13,149 nt of DNA from Limisphaerales bacterium (GTDB lineage: Bacteria; Verrucomicrobiota; Verrucomicrobiia; Limisphaerales; UBA8199): NCBI GenBank assembly GCA_025356925.1, contig JANXQE010000738.1, forward strand, positions 1-13,149, given 5' to 3'. The notes under the pieces are model-generated. The model saw only the letters and a list, made by a program, of their open reading frames with translations. It did no database searches and was not told the DNA's origin. Made by a program: the position numbers and the translations under genes. Below, piece by piece: positions 1-6,890 of this stretch (the first letter of the stretch is position 1; each line of letters opens with the position of its first letter).

Positions 1-16
1 CCAAAAACGACGCCGA

Positions 17-2090
17 CTACAATTGGCCTGGCGAAGGGCAGGCGAGAGTGCGCGACATTCCAGAGGGCGTTATCATGAAAATGGTCCCCTTGGAATTCGT
101 TCCGCCGGACGATGTTGTGCCGTAAAAATTCCCGTCTCCGCCCGCTACCAGCGGTGCTTGCGGCGAAGCACCGTCGGCGCCTCCGCTGAAGCGGTAAAGG
201 ATTGTCACGACGCCGGCCGTGGTGATTTTGAAAACCGTGCCGTTGTCCTGGTTTCCGCCCGAAATCGTCGTTCCGTAAAACGCGCCGTCGCTGCCACTGA
301 TGAGGGCTGCGGCCGGCGAAGCGCCGTCGGGCGTTCCCGTAAAACCGCAGAGCTTTGTCACGCTGCCGGTGGGCGACATTTTGAAAACGGTCCCCATGAC
401 ACTGCCCGCGCCGGATTCTGCTGTGCCATAAAAATCACCGTCGGCGCCGTGAAGCAGCGCGCCGGCGGGGAAGCTGCCTTCGGCCGGAAGAAAGGTGTGG
501 AGCGGAACGACTATCCCGGCCGAGGTAAGCTTAAAAGCGGTGCCGTCGTTTGCGGTGCCTGTCCCGCCGGAGCTTGCGACGCCATAGAGGGAACCGTCGC
601 TTCCCAAAACCAGCGGTGCTTGCGGCGCGGCGCCATCCGCCCCGCCCGTAAATGGGTAGACGAGCCCAAAGGCCCCCGGCGGCGTAATCTTGAAAAGTGT
701 GCCATTGTTATTCGCGCCCCCTTGGCTCGTGGTACCGTAAAGATTTCCGTCGCTCCCTTTTGCCAGCGCTGCTTGCGGCAACCCACCGTCCAAATCCCCC
801 GAGAAATTATAGAGCCTCGTAAAATCACCGGCGGGCGTGATCTTGAAAATTGCGCCCGCGTCCGAAGTCCCACCCAAGCAGGTCCCGTAGAAATTCCCGT
901 CAGAATTTTCGATCAACGCTGCGTAGGGCGAGGCCCCAAAGGGCGACGGGGCAAACCGATAAGTGGTATCGAGGTCGCCTGCCGGCGTAATTTTGAAAAC
1001 AGGGCCGCCTCCGCGATAGCCGCCTCCGCCGCCGAGCGCACCTTGCGAGGTGGTTCCATAAAAATTGCCATCGCCTCCCGCGATCATTGCCGCGATTGGA
1101 CTCTGCCCATCCGCGTCGGTAAAACTGTAAAGCGGAGTGAAGGTTTTCGCGGACGTAATCTTAAAGACGATGCCGCCGCCATTCGTTCCGCCAAAAGATG
1201 CGGTGCCATAGAATTCGCCCGGCGCTCCTTCGATCAAGGCCGCTTCAGGACCGCCTCCGTCGCTGTTAGTACCGGCGCTAAAACTATGCAGCGTGGTGTA
1301 AACTCCTAAGGACGTAAGTTGGAATGCGGTTCCGTAATTATTGGTGCCGCCCTTCGGAGTGGTGCCGTAGAAACTGCCATCGCTTCCTAGAAGCAACGGC
1401 GCCGCAGGAAGAATTCCGCCGTCCGGGTTCGTATTGTCGAAGCTGTAGAACGGCGACACCACTCCAGAAGGTGTCATTTTGAACACGACCCCTAAAAAAT
1501 TCGCGCCGCCGCCTGTGGCCGTGCCGTAGTAATTGCCATCCGCGCCTTTAACCAAGGCTGCGGTCGGATTGTAGCCATTGCTGGATTGTGCGAACGTAAA
1601 ACTGTACAAAATGGTTAACGCGCCGTCCGGCGTCATCCTGAACACCGTCCCTTGGTTATCGGGTCCGCCAGCCACTGTCGTGCCGTAGAAATTGCCGTCG
1701 AACCCCAGGAACAGAGCACCCTGGGGACGATTGCCGTCGCCGTTTCCGCCGCCGAATTTGTGCAGAGTAGTCAGGACGCCGGCAGCAGTAATCTTAAAAA
1801 TGGTGCCCAGACCGGTCCCTTCCAGCAGGCCGCCGTATTTGGTGGTCCCATAAAAATTGGCATCGCTCCCCTGGATGAGAGCAGCCCCGGGAGTCAGCCC
1901 GTCCGCTCCGCCACTGAAACTGTAGAGCGTGGCAACCTCACCCGTGGGCGACATGCTGTAAACAGTTCCGTGATCACTGGTTCCTCCCCGGGCAGTAGTC
2001 CCATAGAAATTCCCGTCCGTCCCGCGCACGAGCGAAGTCAAAGGTTTCACTGGGCCCTTTGGAAATGAGTAAAGCGTCGTGAATGTCACC
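17..2090 (-). repeat. 13 tandem GloVer repeats, about 150-170 bp each
   Basis: The coding sequence is internally repetitive. Thirteen degenerate units share the FYGTT, GTxFKITP and LYSF positions, though the DNA has diverged too far for exact long repeats. Unit 7 is enlarged by a glycine-rich insertion (ALGGGGGYRGGG). Units 4-6 carry longer N/D/G-rich loops between LYSF and the alanine-rich strand. Unit 13 lacks the final TTLYSF strand. On the opposite strand the periodic composition produces long spurious open frames. Confidence 0.85.
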
Positions 2091-2194
2091 GCGCCCGGGA
2101 GGGAGACGTGTGCGTTCAACAAGAACGCAGCAGCGAGAAGGGCACACTTCAGCCCTCGGGCTTTTCGCGAAACGAAACGAATCGGAATTGCCAT
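17..2194 (-). CDS. Secreted GloVer (Gloeo/Verruco) tandem-repeat protein
   Basis: A 725-residue protein. The ATG at 2194 is preferred to an in-frame TTG at 2254 because it places a classical signal peptide at the N-terminus: a basic n-region with RKARGLK, a hydrophobic core CALLAAAFLL, and likely cleavage near SLPGA (about residue 35). Nearly all of the rest is 13 tandem units of about 50-55 residues, each with a core like GSDGNFYGTT..GG...GTVFKITPAG followed by TTLYSF. This is the TIGR03803 Gloeo_Verruco ('GloVer') repeat, probably a beta-propeller-like fold. No catalytic motif is visible, so the molecular function is unknown; export to the periplasm or cell surface is inferred. Unit 13 stops after ITPSG and is followed by only 13 residues, with no PEP-CTERM or other anchor. 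The family is often described as 'choice-of-anchor', so the missing anchor is odd. The stop codon lies 16 bases from the window edge. Family assignment is firm; role unknown. Confidence 0.9.
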   Translation of the reverse strand: MAIPIRFVSRKARGLKCALLAAAFLLNAHVSLPGAVTFTTLYSFPKGPVKPLTSLVRGTDGNFYGTTARGGTSDHGTVYSMSPTGEVATLYSFSGGADGLTPGAALIQGSDANFYGTTKYGGLLEGTGLGTIFKITAAGVLTTLHKFGGGNGDGNRPQGALFLGFDGNFYGTTVAGGPDNQGTVFRMTPDGALTILYSFTFAQSSNGYNPTAALVKGADGNYYGTATGGGANFLGVVFKMTPSGVVSPFYSFDNTNPDGGILPAAPLLLGSDGSFYGTTPKGGTNNYGTAFQLTSLGVYTTLHSFSAGTNSDGGGPEAALIEGAPGEFYGTASFGGTNGGGIVFKITSAKTFTPLYSFTDADGQSPIAAMIAGGDGNFYGTTSQGALGGGGGYRGGGPVFKITPAGDLDTTYRFAPSPFGASPYAALIENSDGNFYGTCLGGTSDAGAIFKITPAGDFTRLYNFSGDLDGGLPQAALAKGSDGNLYGTTSQGGANNNGTLFKITPPGAFGLVYPFTGGADGAAPQAPLVLGSDGSLYGVASSGGTGTANDGTAFKLTSAGIVVPLHTFLPAEGSFPAGALLHGADGDFYGTAESGAGSVMGTVFKMSPTGSVTKLCGFTGTPDGASPAAALISGSDGAFYGTTISGGNQDNGTVFKITTAGVVTILYRFSGGADGASPQAPLVAGGDGNFYGTTSSGGTNSKGTIFMITPSGMSRTLACPSPGQL

Positions 2195-2344
2195 GCCTTT
2201 TTCTGACCGGTTTTGCTCCCGAGCCTCAGGTTGTGGTAATCGCGGCTTGACCAATTGGGTTTAAGTCTTTTTCAGGCGTGCTTCAGATCGAGTTAATAAA
2301 GTTGACAGCAATTTGCTTCTCGGCGCTGCGCGGTTCGGGGAGAG

Positions 2345-2361
2345 TTGCTGATCGTCAGCAA
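2345..2361. repeat. Inverted repeat TTGCTGA-TCG-TCAGCAA
   Basis: Perfect 7-bp arms around a 3-base centre, about 150 bp upstream of the GloVer gene start. The spacing suits an operator-like dyad better than a stable hairpin. No regulator is recognised, and a repeat this short could arise by chance. Confidence 0.4.
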
Positions 2362-2440
2362 TCACTTTCAAACTGGGTGCCTGGCCATTTCCGTCGTCAA
2401 GCACTCTTTTGCGCGTTATTTGCTGAGATGGTTACGACGT

Positions 2441-2466
2441 GCCCAGTTAAATCGACACAACTGGGC
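2441..2466. repeat. Inverted repeat GCCCAGTT-N10-AACTGGGC
   Basis: Perfect 8-bp arms separated by 10 bases, about 135 bp beyond the stop of the HAF/metalloprotease gene on the minus strand. It could form a hairpin in that transcript, but no T-run follows, so it is not a standard intrinsic terminator. It may be a weak terminator, an mRNA 3'-end stabiliser or an operator. Confidence 0.4.
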
Positions 2467-2599
2467 GGTCGGGCCAAATTGTTCGTTTGAATTTTCGGAG
2501 ACGGGAATCAGATCGCCGAGCACTTTCATCTAGATCCGTGGCATTGGACGTGGGAATTGGTAATTCGCCTCGCTCAGGCAGCCGTCAGCAACTCTCGGC

Positions 2600-5500
2600 T
2601 CAGTGCTCAGATGGCACCGGAGCGTTCGTCTCGCCACGGGGAAGCAAACGGTGTATCCCGACAAAGGTTTCGAAGGGAGCGGCTGCCGGGGTATTAGCCC
2701 GATGCCGGTAATCGGCGAACAATGGCGCGGCATTTGTCGGCGAGACAGCCTTGACCTGATAGAAGCGTTGGCTGGCAGTTGCGGCGGAATCCGTAACAGC
2801 GGCAGTCCTGCCTGCGGACACAAACGAGGTGCCCAGATCCTGCCAGGAAGGTTGTGTGAGGCTCGTGGTGGACTGAACCTGGTACGTCTGACCTGGCACG
2901 GTCTCCAGGGAAAAGATGAACGTGGTGCCGCTAAAGGAAAAGCTCTGGCCAGTCGCGTTTCCAACCAGCGTGTAACCGATGATATCCAGCCCGAGGAGCT
3001 CGTTTTCACCCAAATCTGGCGTGCTCCCGGGAGTGCCATAAGCATCCTGTGCCTGGGGTGGATTATTACCCTTGCTGTCTGCCGGGGTAACTCCGTCTCC
3101 CCAGTCGCCGAAATCCCCTCCGCCATCCTGGTTGAAATACACCAGGCGGGTGGTGCCGCCGTTGATGGAAAAATAGGGAGCAACGCCCGGAGACAAGGAG
3201 AAGCTCCGGAACCCCGCTTCGACATAGCGGTAGAGATCCAGCGGCCCCACGCCATCGGTGGGACCCGATTGCCCGGCATAGGGAACCCTAAGGTCGAGAG
3301 TCGAGGCATTCCCACCAATCCCCAAAACCTCGTTGATTTCGTGGGTGGCGGCGGACTGCAAGTCGTACTTAGTCGCGTCCTGGTCGGGTCGGGAAGAGTT
3401 GAGAATCGAAAAGTTAAAGGAGATCGTGCTGTTGAGTTGGCCGTTCTTCACCTTGAGAGCGTCCGCTGCCTCATGTTCTCCGATGGCATCGAGATTCGCG
3501 GCGCTCAGCATCACCACTGTATTGCTCAGCAGCCCGGTGTCGGGTGGTGCATGCAGGGTCGCCAGCGCGGCAATGTCATTGGCAGAAAGGTTGGTGCCGC
3601 TCAGGAGATCACCCACGTATTGGGAATAGGAGAGCGCACCCAGCGGAGTTACGCTTTGTGCGAGGCCGCCGTCCATCGCCGCAAAGCGGATTTTAACGCA
3701 AATCGGATCCGCGAGCTGCTGGCTGTAAACCTGGGTTGCCGTCCAGATTGAGTTGGAAACCGTGTCCGCGTCAGGTAGGTCGGTGATGGATACGTCCAGG
3801 ATCGGGTTGATGACAAACGTCGTGTTGGTCATATAAAAGTCGTTCGTCTGAACCTTTTGGCCCGCGCTCACCGTCAAGTCCGTTATCAGGGTCGCAGAGT
3901 TGGTCGCGGTCACTAGTGCCGTATAGGTGCCCGGTGGCACGTTGGTCAAAGAATAGGCGCCATAAGCGTCGCTCGTCAGCGTGTCAGCACCGATCAGGAT
4001 CGAGGCGCCGGCAATCGCGTTGCTGTTGCAGATGCAGTATACGTGGCCGGTGAGAGAGTAGGCGTCCACGGTGACAGCCTCTACCGCATCCAAGATCTGA
4101 GATGCGTCGCTGGCCAGGCTCAGGGTTAAGCCGACCCGTTGCACTCCCGCCGGGGCGTTGGTGGCCGCCAGGGTGACGCTCAGAGTCAAGGAGTCCCCGG
4201 GAGCTAATTCAGGCAAACTGCCTCCGGCGGGTGACTCCAACTGGGAAGTCACGTCCTGCCCGCCGAGCAAGTAGGTCCGTTGCCGGCGGTTTCCCTTGGG
4301 AGCCGCGATGAGGCTAAAAGTCTGGGGCTGTGGGTCGTCATTCCGGATCTGGACTTCGAACCTGGAATCCTGTGTGGGATCGACCGCATTGGTCTTTACC
4401 TGGGGGTAAGCGGGCACCACTTGAAAGACATCTCTTCCAGCGTAGAGGCTGCCTGGGTCTGCATCGCGTTTGATGAGCAGGTCGCCCTTGGGCACGATGT
4501 TGATTGGATCGCTCAGGGCTCCGGCGTAGGTGACCCTGCCCCGGGGGTCGTTACCGGAGAGGCTAGCGTCAAATTTCACCTTGCCCTCGTTGGTGGCGAT
4601 GAAAAGCTGCTCAAGGGATACGCTGGCACCGGGAGCCAATGTCGCTGGGGATGGCGTGTTGGTGAGGGGTAGCGGCTTGACCCCGCCGGTGCCAAGAAAG
4701 AACCAAGGCAGGGTAAATACGACGTTGGTGACGGTGCCGGGGCCCACCCGGTTGTTATTTACCGCGGTTTGGATGACGGTAATGGTATCGCCGAGGTGTG
4801 CGATCAGGGGAGTGGCGCTTATTGTGGCCGAGAGATCCGGTCGGGAGAGCAGAAAGGCTTGCGCGATGCCGTTTGAATATCCGCTGCCGACGATGTCCCC
4901 GCGATCGTTAAGTCCAAACGGAGTCAAATTTGTCCAGGCCGCACCCGTGGGCACGAGGCTCTGGAGTGGTTGAACGTTGCCTTGGTCCCAAAATTGATAA
5001 CTGGGTTCGACCCCGCTCGTGTTGTAGTCGGTTAAATAGATCATTTGACCAGTGGTGTTCCAGGCGACCAGTTTGTCCGGGAAGCCGGGAACCGCTTGAA
5101 ACCGCAGCACGTCGTAGTTCATGCCCGGTTGCAGCCCATGGCCTCCTGAAGGGGAATAAATGAAGGAGCGGTAGCTTGTCGTGGATGATGGGAAATAGGC
5201 GTAGTTGAACACGGTTGTCGTCAGGTAACCTAGAATTTCCCCGAGATCGTTGAGCGCTCTTACGTTCACGAGATTGTAGGTTCCATCCGGATAAGAATGA
5301 ATAACGTCACCGGAGGAGTTGGTATAGTACGTCAGAGGAGGCCCCGGATTAAAATGGAAGTACTCAGTCGCGTCCTGTGCCACTCCATTTTGCCAGATCA
5401 CGTCTTCACGCCCCAACTGGTTGTCCGTGAGCACTGGCATCGAGGCGAGGATCTGGCGCTGATTATTGAAGGCTATCAGTGTGGTGCCAACACCCAGGCC

Positions 5501-6151
5501 CGCAATGGGCTGCATTTGGTTGGTTCCCCCTACGACCAGAAAGGGTTGTAGATTTGTCGTGTCGTTAGGAGATTTGCTCGAATAACCCACGATGTCGCCA
5601 ATCTGGTCTAGTTCAAAGGGAATGGAAATCGGCCCGCCCAACGTGCCCAGGTCCCTGACCCGACCCTTCTGCCAAACGCCCGCGTGAGAGGGCGTAGTCA
5701 GAGTGCCGAGGATTTGGCCTTGATCATTCAAGGCCATTTGGAACGGAAAATCGAGGTACCCCAGGGTGATACTGATGACCCAGCGGGAGTAAAGGCCCGT
5801 AAAGTTGGTGAATCCATAAAAAGGAAGATAGTCCAGACCAGAGGGCATTCCGTAATCCGCAGCCGGCAGGAAGATCGAGGGCGTGCCGTTGTAGGGTCCG
5901 AAAACCCCATCTCCGATGACCTCGTCTTTGTTGTTAACGGCTTTGCCCACGCTTGAAAAGGTTGAGGGTACTGGGGCTGCGCCGATCGCTCGGATGGTAT
6001 AGGTCTGGGCAAAGGCCGGAGCCGCGGCCCACAAAGTAAAGAACAAGATGACGATGCCAAACTTGATACCCGATGTTTGAAACAGACGTTTGAATTCAAA
6101 CAGAACCGCGCGATTCCTGGCGGGCTGCACTGGGTAAGCAAAGCACGGCAT
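2600..6151 (-). CDS. Exported multidomain protein: HAF repeats, Ig-like region, carboxypeptidase-regulatory-like domain, NF038122-type metalloprotease domain
   Basis: ATG at 6151 gives 1,183 residues; a GTG at 6223 would add 24 and neither has a clear ribosome site. Residue numbers here count from the GTG. A signal sequence (FGIVILFFTLWAAAPAFA, about 55-72) directs export. About seven HAF-type repeats follow (90-460; cores such as ALNDQGQILG, GLNDRGDIVGSG and IAQAFLL). Next come a CARDB/DUF11-like Ig region (462-575), a second beta-rich segment (580-720) and a carboxypeptidase-regulatory-like domain (723-775). Residues about 805-1085 resemble the NF038122 metalloprotease family: AATHEINEVLGIGG at 958-971, YFSINGGTT, GGGDFGDWGD and ELLGLDIIGY. 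The zinc motif reads HEINE, not HExxH. A Verrucomicrobia-style domain (GQTYQVQSTTSL...RFYQV, about 1095-1157) and a 50-residue tail end the protein. It probably acts outside the cell; protease activity is unproven. Confidence 0.85.
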   Translation of the reverse strand: MPCFAYPVQPARNRAVLFEFKRLFQTSGIKFGIVILFFTLWAAAPAFAQTYTIRAIGAAPVPSTFSSVGKAVNNKDEVIGDGVFGPYNGTPSIFLPAADYGMPSGLDYLPFYGFTNFTGLYSRWVISITLGYLDFPFQMALNDQGQILGTLTTPSHAGVWQKGRVRDLGTLGGPISIPFELDQIGDIVGYSSKSPNDTTNLQPFLVVGGTNQMQPIAGLGVGTTLIAFNNQRQILASMPVLTDNQLGREDVIWQNGVAQDATEYFHFNPGPPLTYYTNSSGDVIHSYPDGTYNLVNVRALNDLGEILGYLTTTVFNYAYFPSSTTSYRSFIYSPSGGHGLQPGMNYDVLRFQAVPGFPDKLVAWNTTGQMIYLTDYNTSGVEPSYQFWDQGNVQPLQSLVPTGAAWTNLTPFGLNDRGDIVGSGYSNGIAQAFLLSRPDLSATISATPLIAHLGDTITVIQTAVNNNRVGPGTVTNVVFTLPWFFLGTGGVKPLPLTNTPSPATLAPGASVSLEQLFIATNEGKVKFDASLSGNDPRGRVTYAGALSDPINIVPKGDLLIKRDADPGSLYAGRDVFQVVPAYPQVKTNAVDPTQDSRFEVQIRNDDPQPQTFSLIAAPKGNRRQRTYLLGGQDVTSQLESPAGGSLPELAPGDSLTLSVTLAATNAPAGVQRVGLTLSLASDASQILDAVEAVTVDAYSLTGHVYCICNSNAIAGASILIGADTLTSDAYGAYSLTNVPPGTYTALVTATNSATLITDLTVSAGQKVQTNDFYMTNTTFVINPILDVSITDLPDADTVSNSIWTATQVYSQQLADPICVKIRFAAMDGGLAQSVTPLGALSYSQYVGDLLSGTNLSANDIAALATLHAPPDTGLLSNTVVMLSAANLDAIGEHEAADALKVKNGQLNSTISFNFSILNSSRPDQDATKYDLQSAATHEINEVLGIGGNASTLDLRVPYAGQSGPTDGVGPLDLYRYVEAGFRSFSLSPGVAPYFSINGGTTRLVYFNQDGGGDFGDWGDGVTPADSKGNNPPQAQDAYGTPGSTPDLGENELLGLDIIGYTLVGNATGQSFSFSGTTFIFSLETVPGQTYQVQSTTSLTQPSWQDLGTSFVSAGRTAAVTDSAATASQRFYQVKAVSPTNAAPLFADYRHRANTPAAAPFETFVGIHRLLPRGETNAPVPSEH

Positions 6152-6410
6152 GTGCGTGCGGGATTTCGAGGCAATCGAGGTTGACAAATTGTCTGGCCTG
6201 ACGCTGGCCGTAGACGGATTCACAGCTCACTCGCCGGGGCCATACCGAACATCCTAGAGCCGGCCGTTGTTTAGAGCTAGTCCGCAATAATACTGATCCT
6301 AAACCATCCTAATCGAGACCGGCGGGACCGGGACGACGGCGGGTTCCCTGGCCCAATCCACTCGAATTGCGAGGTGGGAATCGAATGCGCTGGTGGGTTG
6401 GAGAGCGGCA

Positions 6411-6455
6411 CTGGTTTAACTCCTCCGGCGCCGATGTCAAACCAGGCTCCGGAGG
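6411..6455. other. Interleaved inverted repeats, possible H-type pseudoknot
   Basis: CTGGTTT (6411-6417) pairs perfectly with AAACCAG (6439-6445). CCTCCGG (6422-6428) pairs perfectly with CCGGAGG (6449-6455). The stems interleave rather than nest, leaving connectors of 4, 10 and 3 bases, as in an H-type pseudoknot. A CGGCGCCG palindrome (6426-6433) overlaps the second stem and could compete with it. The element sits about 120 bp before the 87-aa gene. Whether it is transcribed is not known. Confidence 0.35.
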
Positions 6456-6519
6456 CAGGGTCCGTTGGCTCACCTGATAAGTTAAACTACGTTCAGGGCG
6501 AATAAATAAAAGTACCACC

Positions 6520-6536
6520 TGGACAGTATTTGTCCA
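6520..6536. promoter_or_regulatory. TGGACA-N5-TGTCCA dyad upstream of the small gene
   Basis: Perfect 6-bp inverted repeat with a 5-base centre, 39 bp before the start of the 87-aa gene. An outer GTACC (6512-6516) and GGTAC (6546-6550) also match in inverted orientation. The position and dyad symmetry suit a transcription-factor operator, but no regulator can be named. Confidence 0.35.
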
Positions 6537-6565
6537 AGTGCCTCCGGTACGATGGCGCGAAAAGA

Positions 6566-6570
6566 AAGGA
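6566..6570 (+). promoter_or_regulatory. Ribosome binding site AAGGA deciding the start at 6576
   Basis: AAGGA lies 5 bases before ATG 6576. The earlier in-frame ATG at 6552 has no such site, so the later start is preferred. Confidence 0.65.
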
Positions 6571-6575
6571 TAAAT

Positions 6576-6839
6576 ATGTTCGATGGACAAATGGAAATGA
6601 GTTTCGGGCAGGCCAGTCGGGCTGGGACGCGCCGCCAACAGCGCCAGAGCCGGGCAGGGTGGTGGTTTCAACGCATGCGCCAGATTGTGGATCGCGCGAC
6701 CGATTGGGCACCGGTTCCACCGGCCCGGCCGGTGCAGATCTGGTTTCCGGCAACGCCAGACCGCCTCAAGAGGAACTTGGCCCTGCCCGCGGCCAGCGGG
6801 CCCCGCCCGGGTGCGGACGAGCGCCAAATCTGCGAATGA
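6576..6839 (+). CDS. Small basic conserved-type protein of unknown function (87 aa)
   Basis: A good ribosome site (AAGGA) sets the ATG at 6576. The protein has an acidic/Met N-terminus (MFDGQMEMSF), a strongly basic stretch (about residues 15-27, RAGTRRQQRQSR), a tryptophan-rich probable amphipathic helix (WWFQRMRQIVDRATDW, 29-44), then a proline-rich segment ending in IWFP and a low-complexity tail. There is no signal peptide or membrane segment, so it is probably cytosolic; the basic region could bind nucleic acid or the ribosome, but that is a guess. From memory, similar 'WWF.RMRQ.V.RA.DW' small proteins occur in Verrucomicrobiota; I could not check this. It ends 51 bases before holB on the same strand, so co-transcription is plausible. 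Confidence 0.7.
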   Translation: MFDGQMEMSFGQASRAGTRRQQRQSRAGWWFQRMRQIVDRATDWAPVPPARPVQIWFPATPDRLKRNLALPAASGPRPGADERQICE

Positions 6840-6872
6840 CAACCTGAAATGAGTTGTCCGACCGCCGCGATT

Positions 6873-6885
6873 GCCTAAATTAGGC
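6873..6885. repeat. Palindrome GCCTAA-A-TTAGGC just before the holB start
   Basis: A 13-base perfect dyad ending 5 bases before the holB ATG, overlapping the only purine-rich stretch (AGGCGGG) that could serve as its ribosome site. It could be an operator, or could modulate translation start, but it is short enough to be chance. Confidence 0.3.
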
Positions 6886-6890
6886 GGGCG

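Larger units (their letters stand above)
2195..2599. other. Intergenic spacer between the two exported-protein genes
   Basis: About 405 bp with no convincing gene; the short open frames here have no family features. It must hold the promoter of the downstream minus-strand GloVer gene and the end of the upstream minus-strand gene, but no canonical -35/-10 pair or intrinsic terminator with a T-run is visible. Two perfect inverted repeats are present, TTGCTGA/TCAGCAA and GCCCAGTT/AACTGGGC, and are listed separately. Confidence 0.6.
6152..6575. other. Divergent intergenic region rich in inverted repeats
   Basis: This region separates the leftward exported-protein block from the rightward housekeeping block and must hold promoters for both. 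A TATTAT hexamer on the minus strand at 6292-6287 is a possible -10 for the leftward gene but lacks a good -35 partner. No tRNA fits. Two interleaved 7-bp inverted repeats (6411-6455) and a TGGACA dyad (6520-6536) are listed separately. A 177-codon open frame on the minus strand (6309-6842) is arginine- and proline-rich, overlaps the better-supported small gene, and is not called. Confidence 0.55.

Noticed and set aside
23..1309. A 428-codon open frame on the plus strand, opposite the GloVer gene
   Set aside because: It is the antisense of repeat-coding DNA. Its product is Arg/Ala/Gly-rich with no signal or domain, while the opposite frame shows a clear signal peptide and 13 family repeats.
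2603..3751. A 382-codon plus-strand open frame opposite the metalloprotease-domain gene
   Set aside because: It lies entirely antisense to a well-supported gene with recognisable domains, and its translation has no family features.
6360..6440. A tRNA-like look around GGAATCGAA and GGAGAGCGGCACTGG
   Set aside because: The bases flanking AATCGAA do not form a T-arm stem, and no acceptor or anticodon stem pairs on either strand.
6309..6842. A 177-codon minus-strand open frame over the divergent region
   Set aside because: It is Pro/Arg-rich with no motif, and it overlaps the plus-strand 87-aa gene, which has a good ribosome site and a coherent helix.
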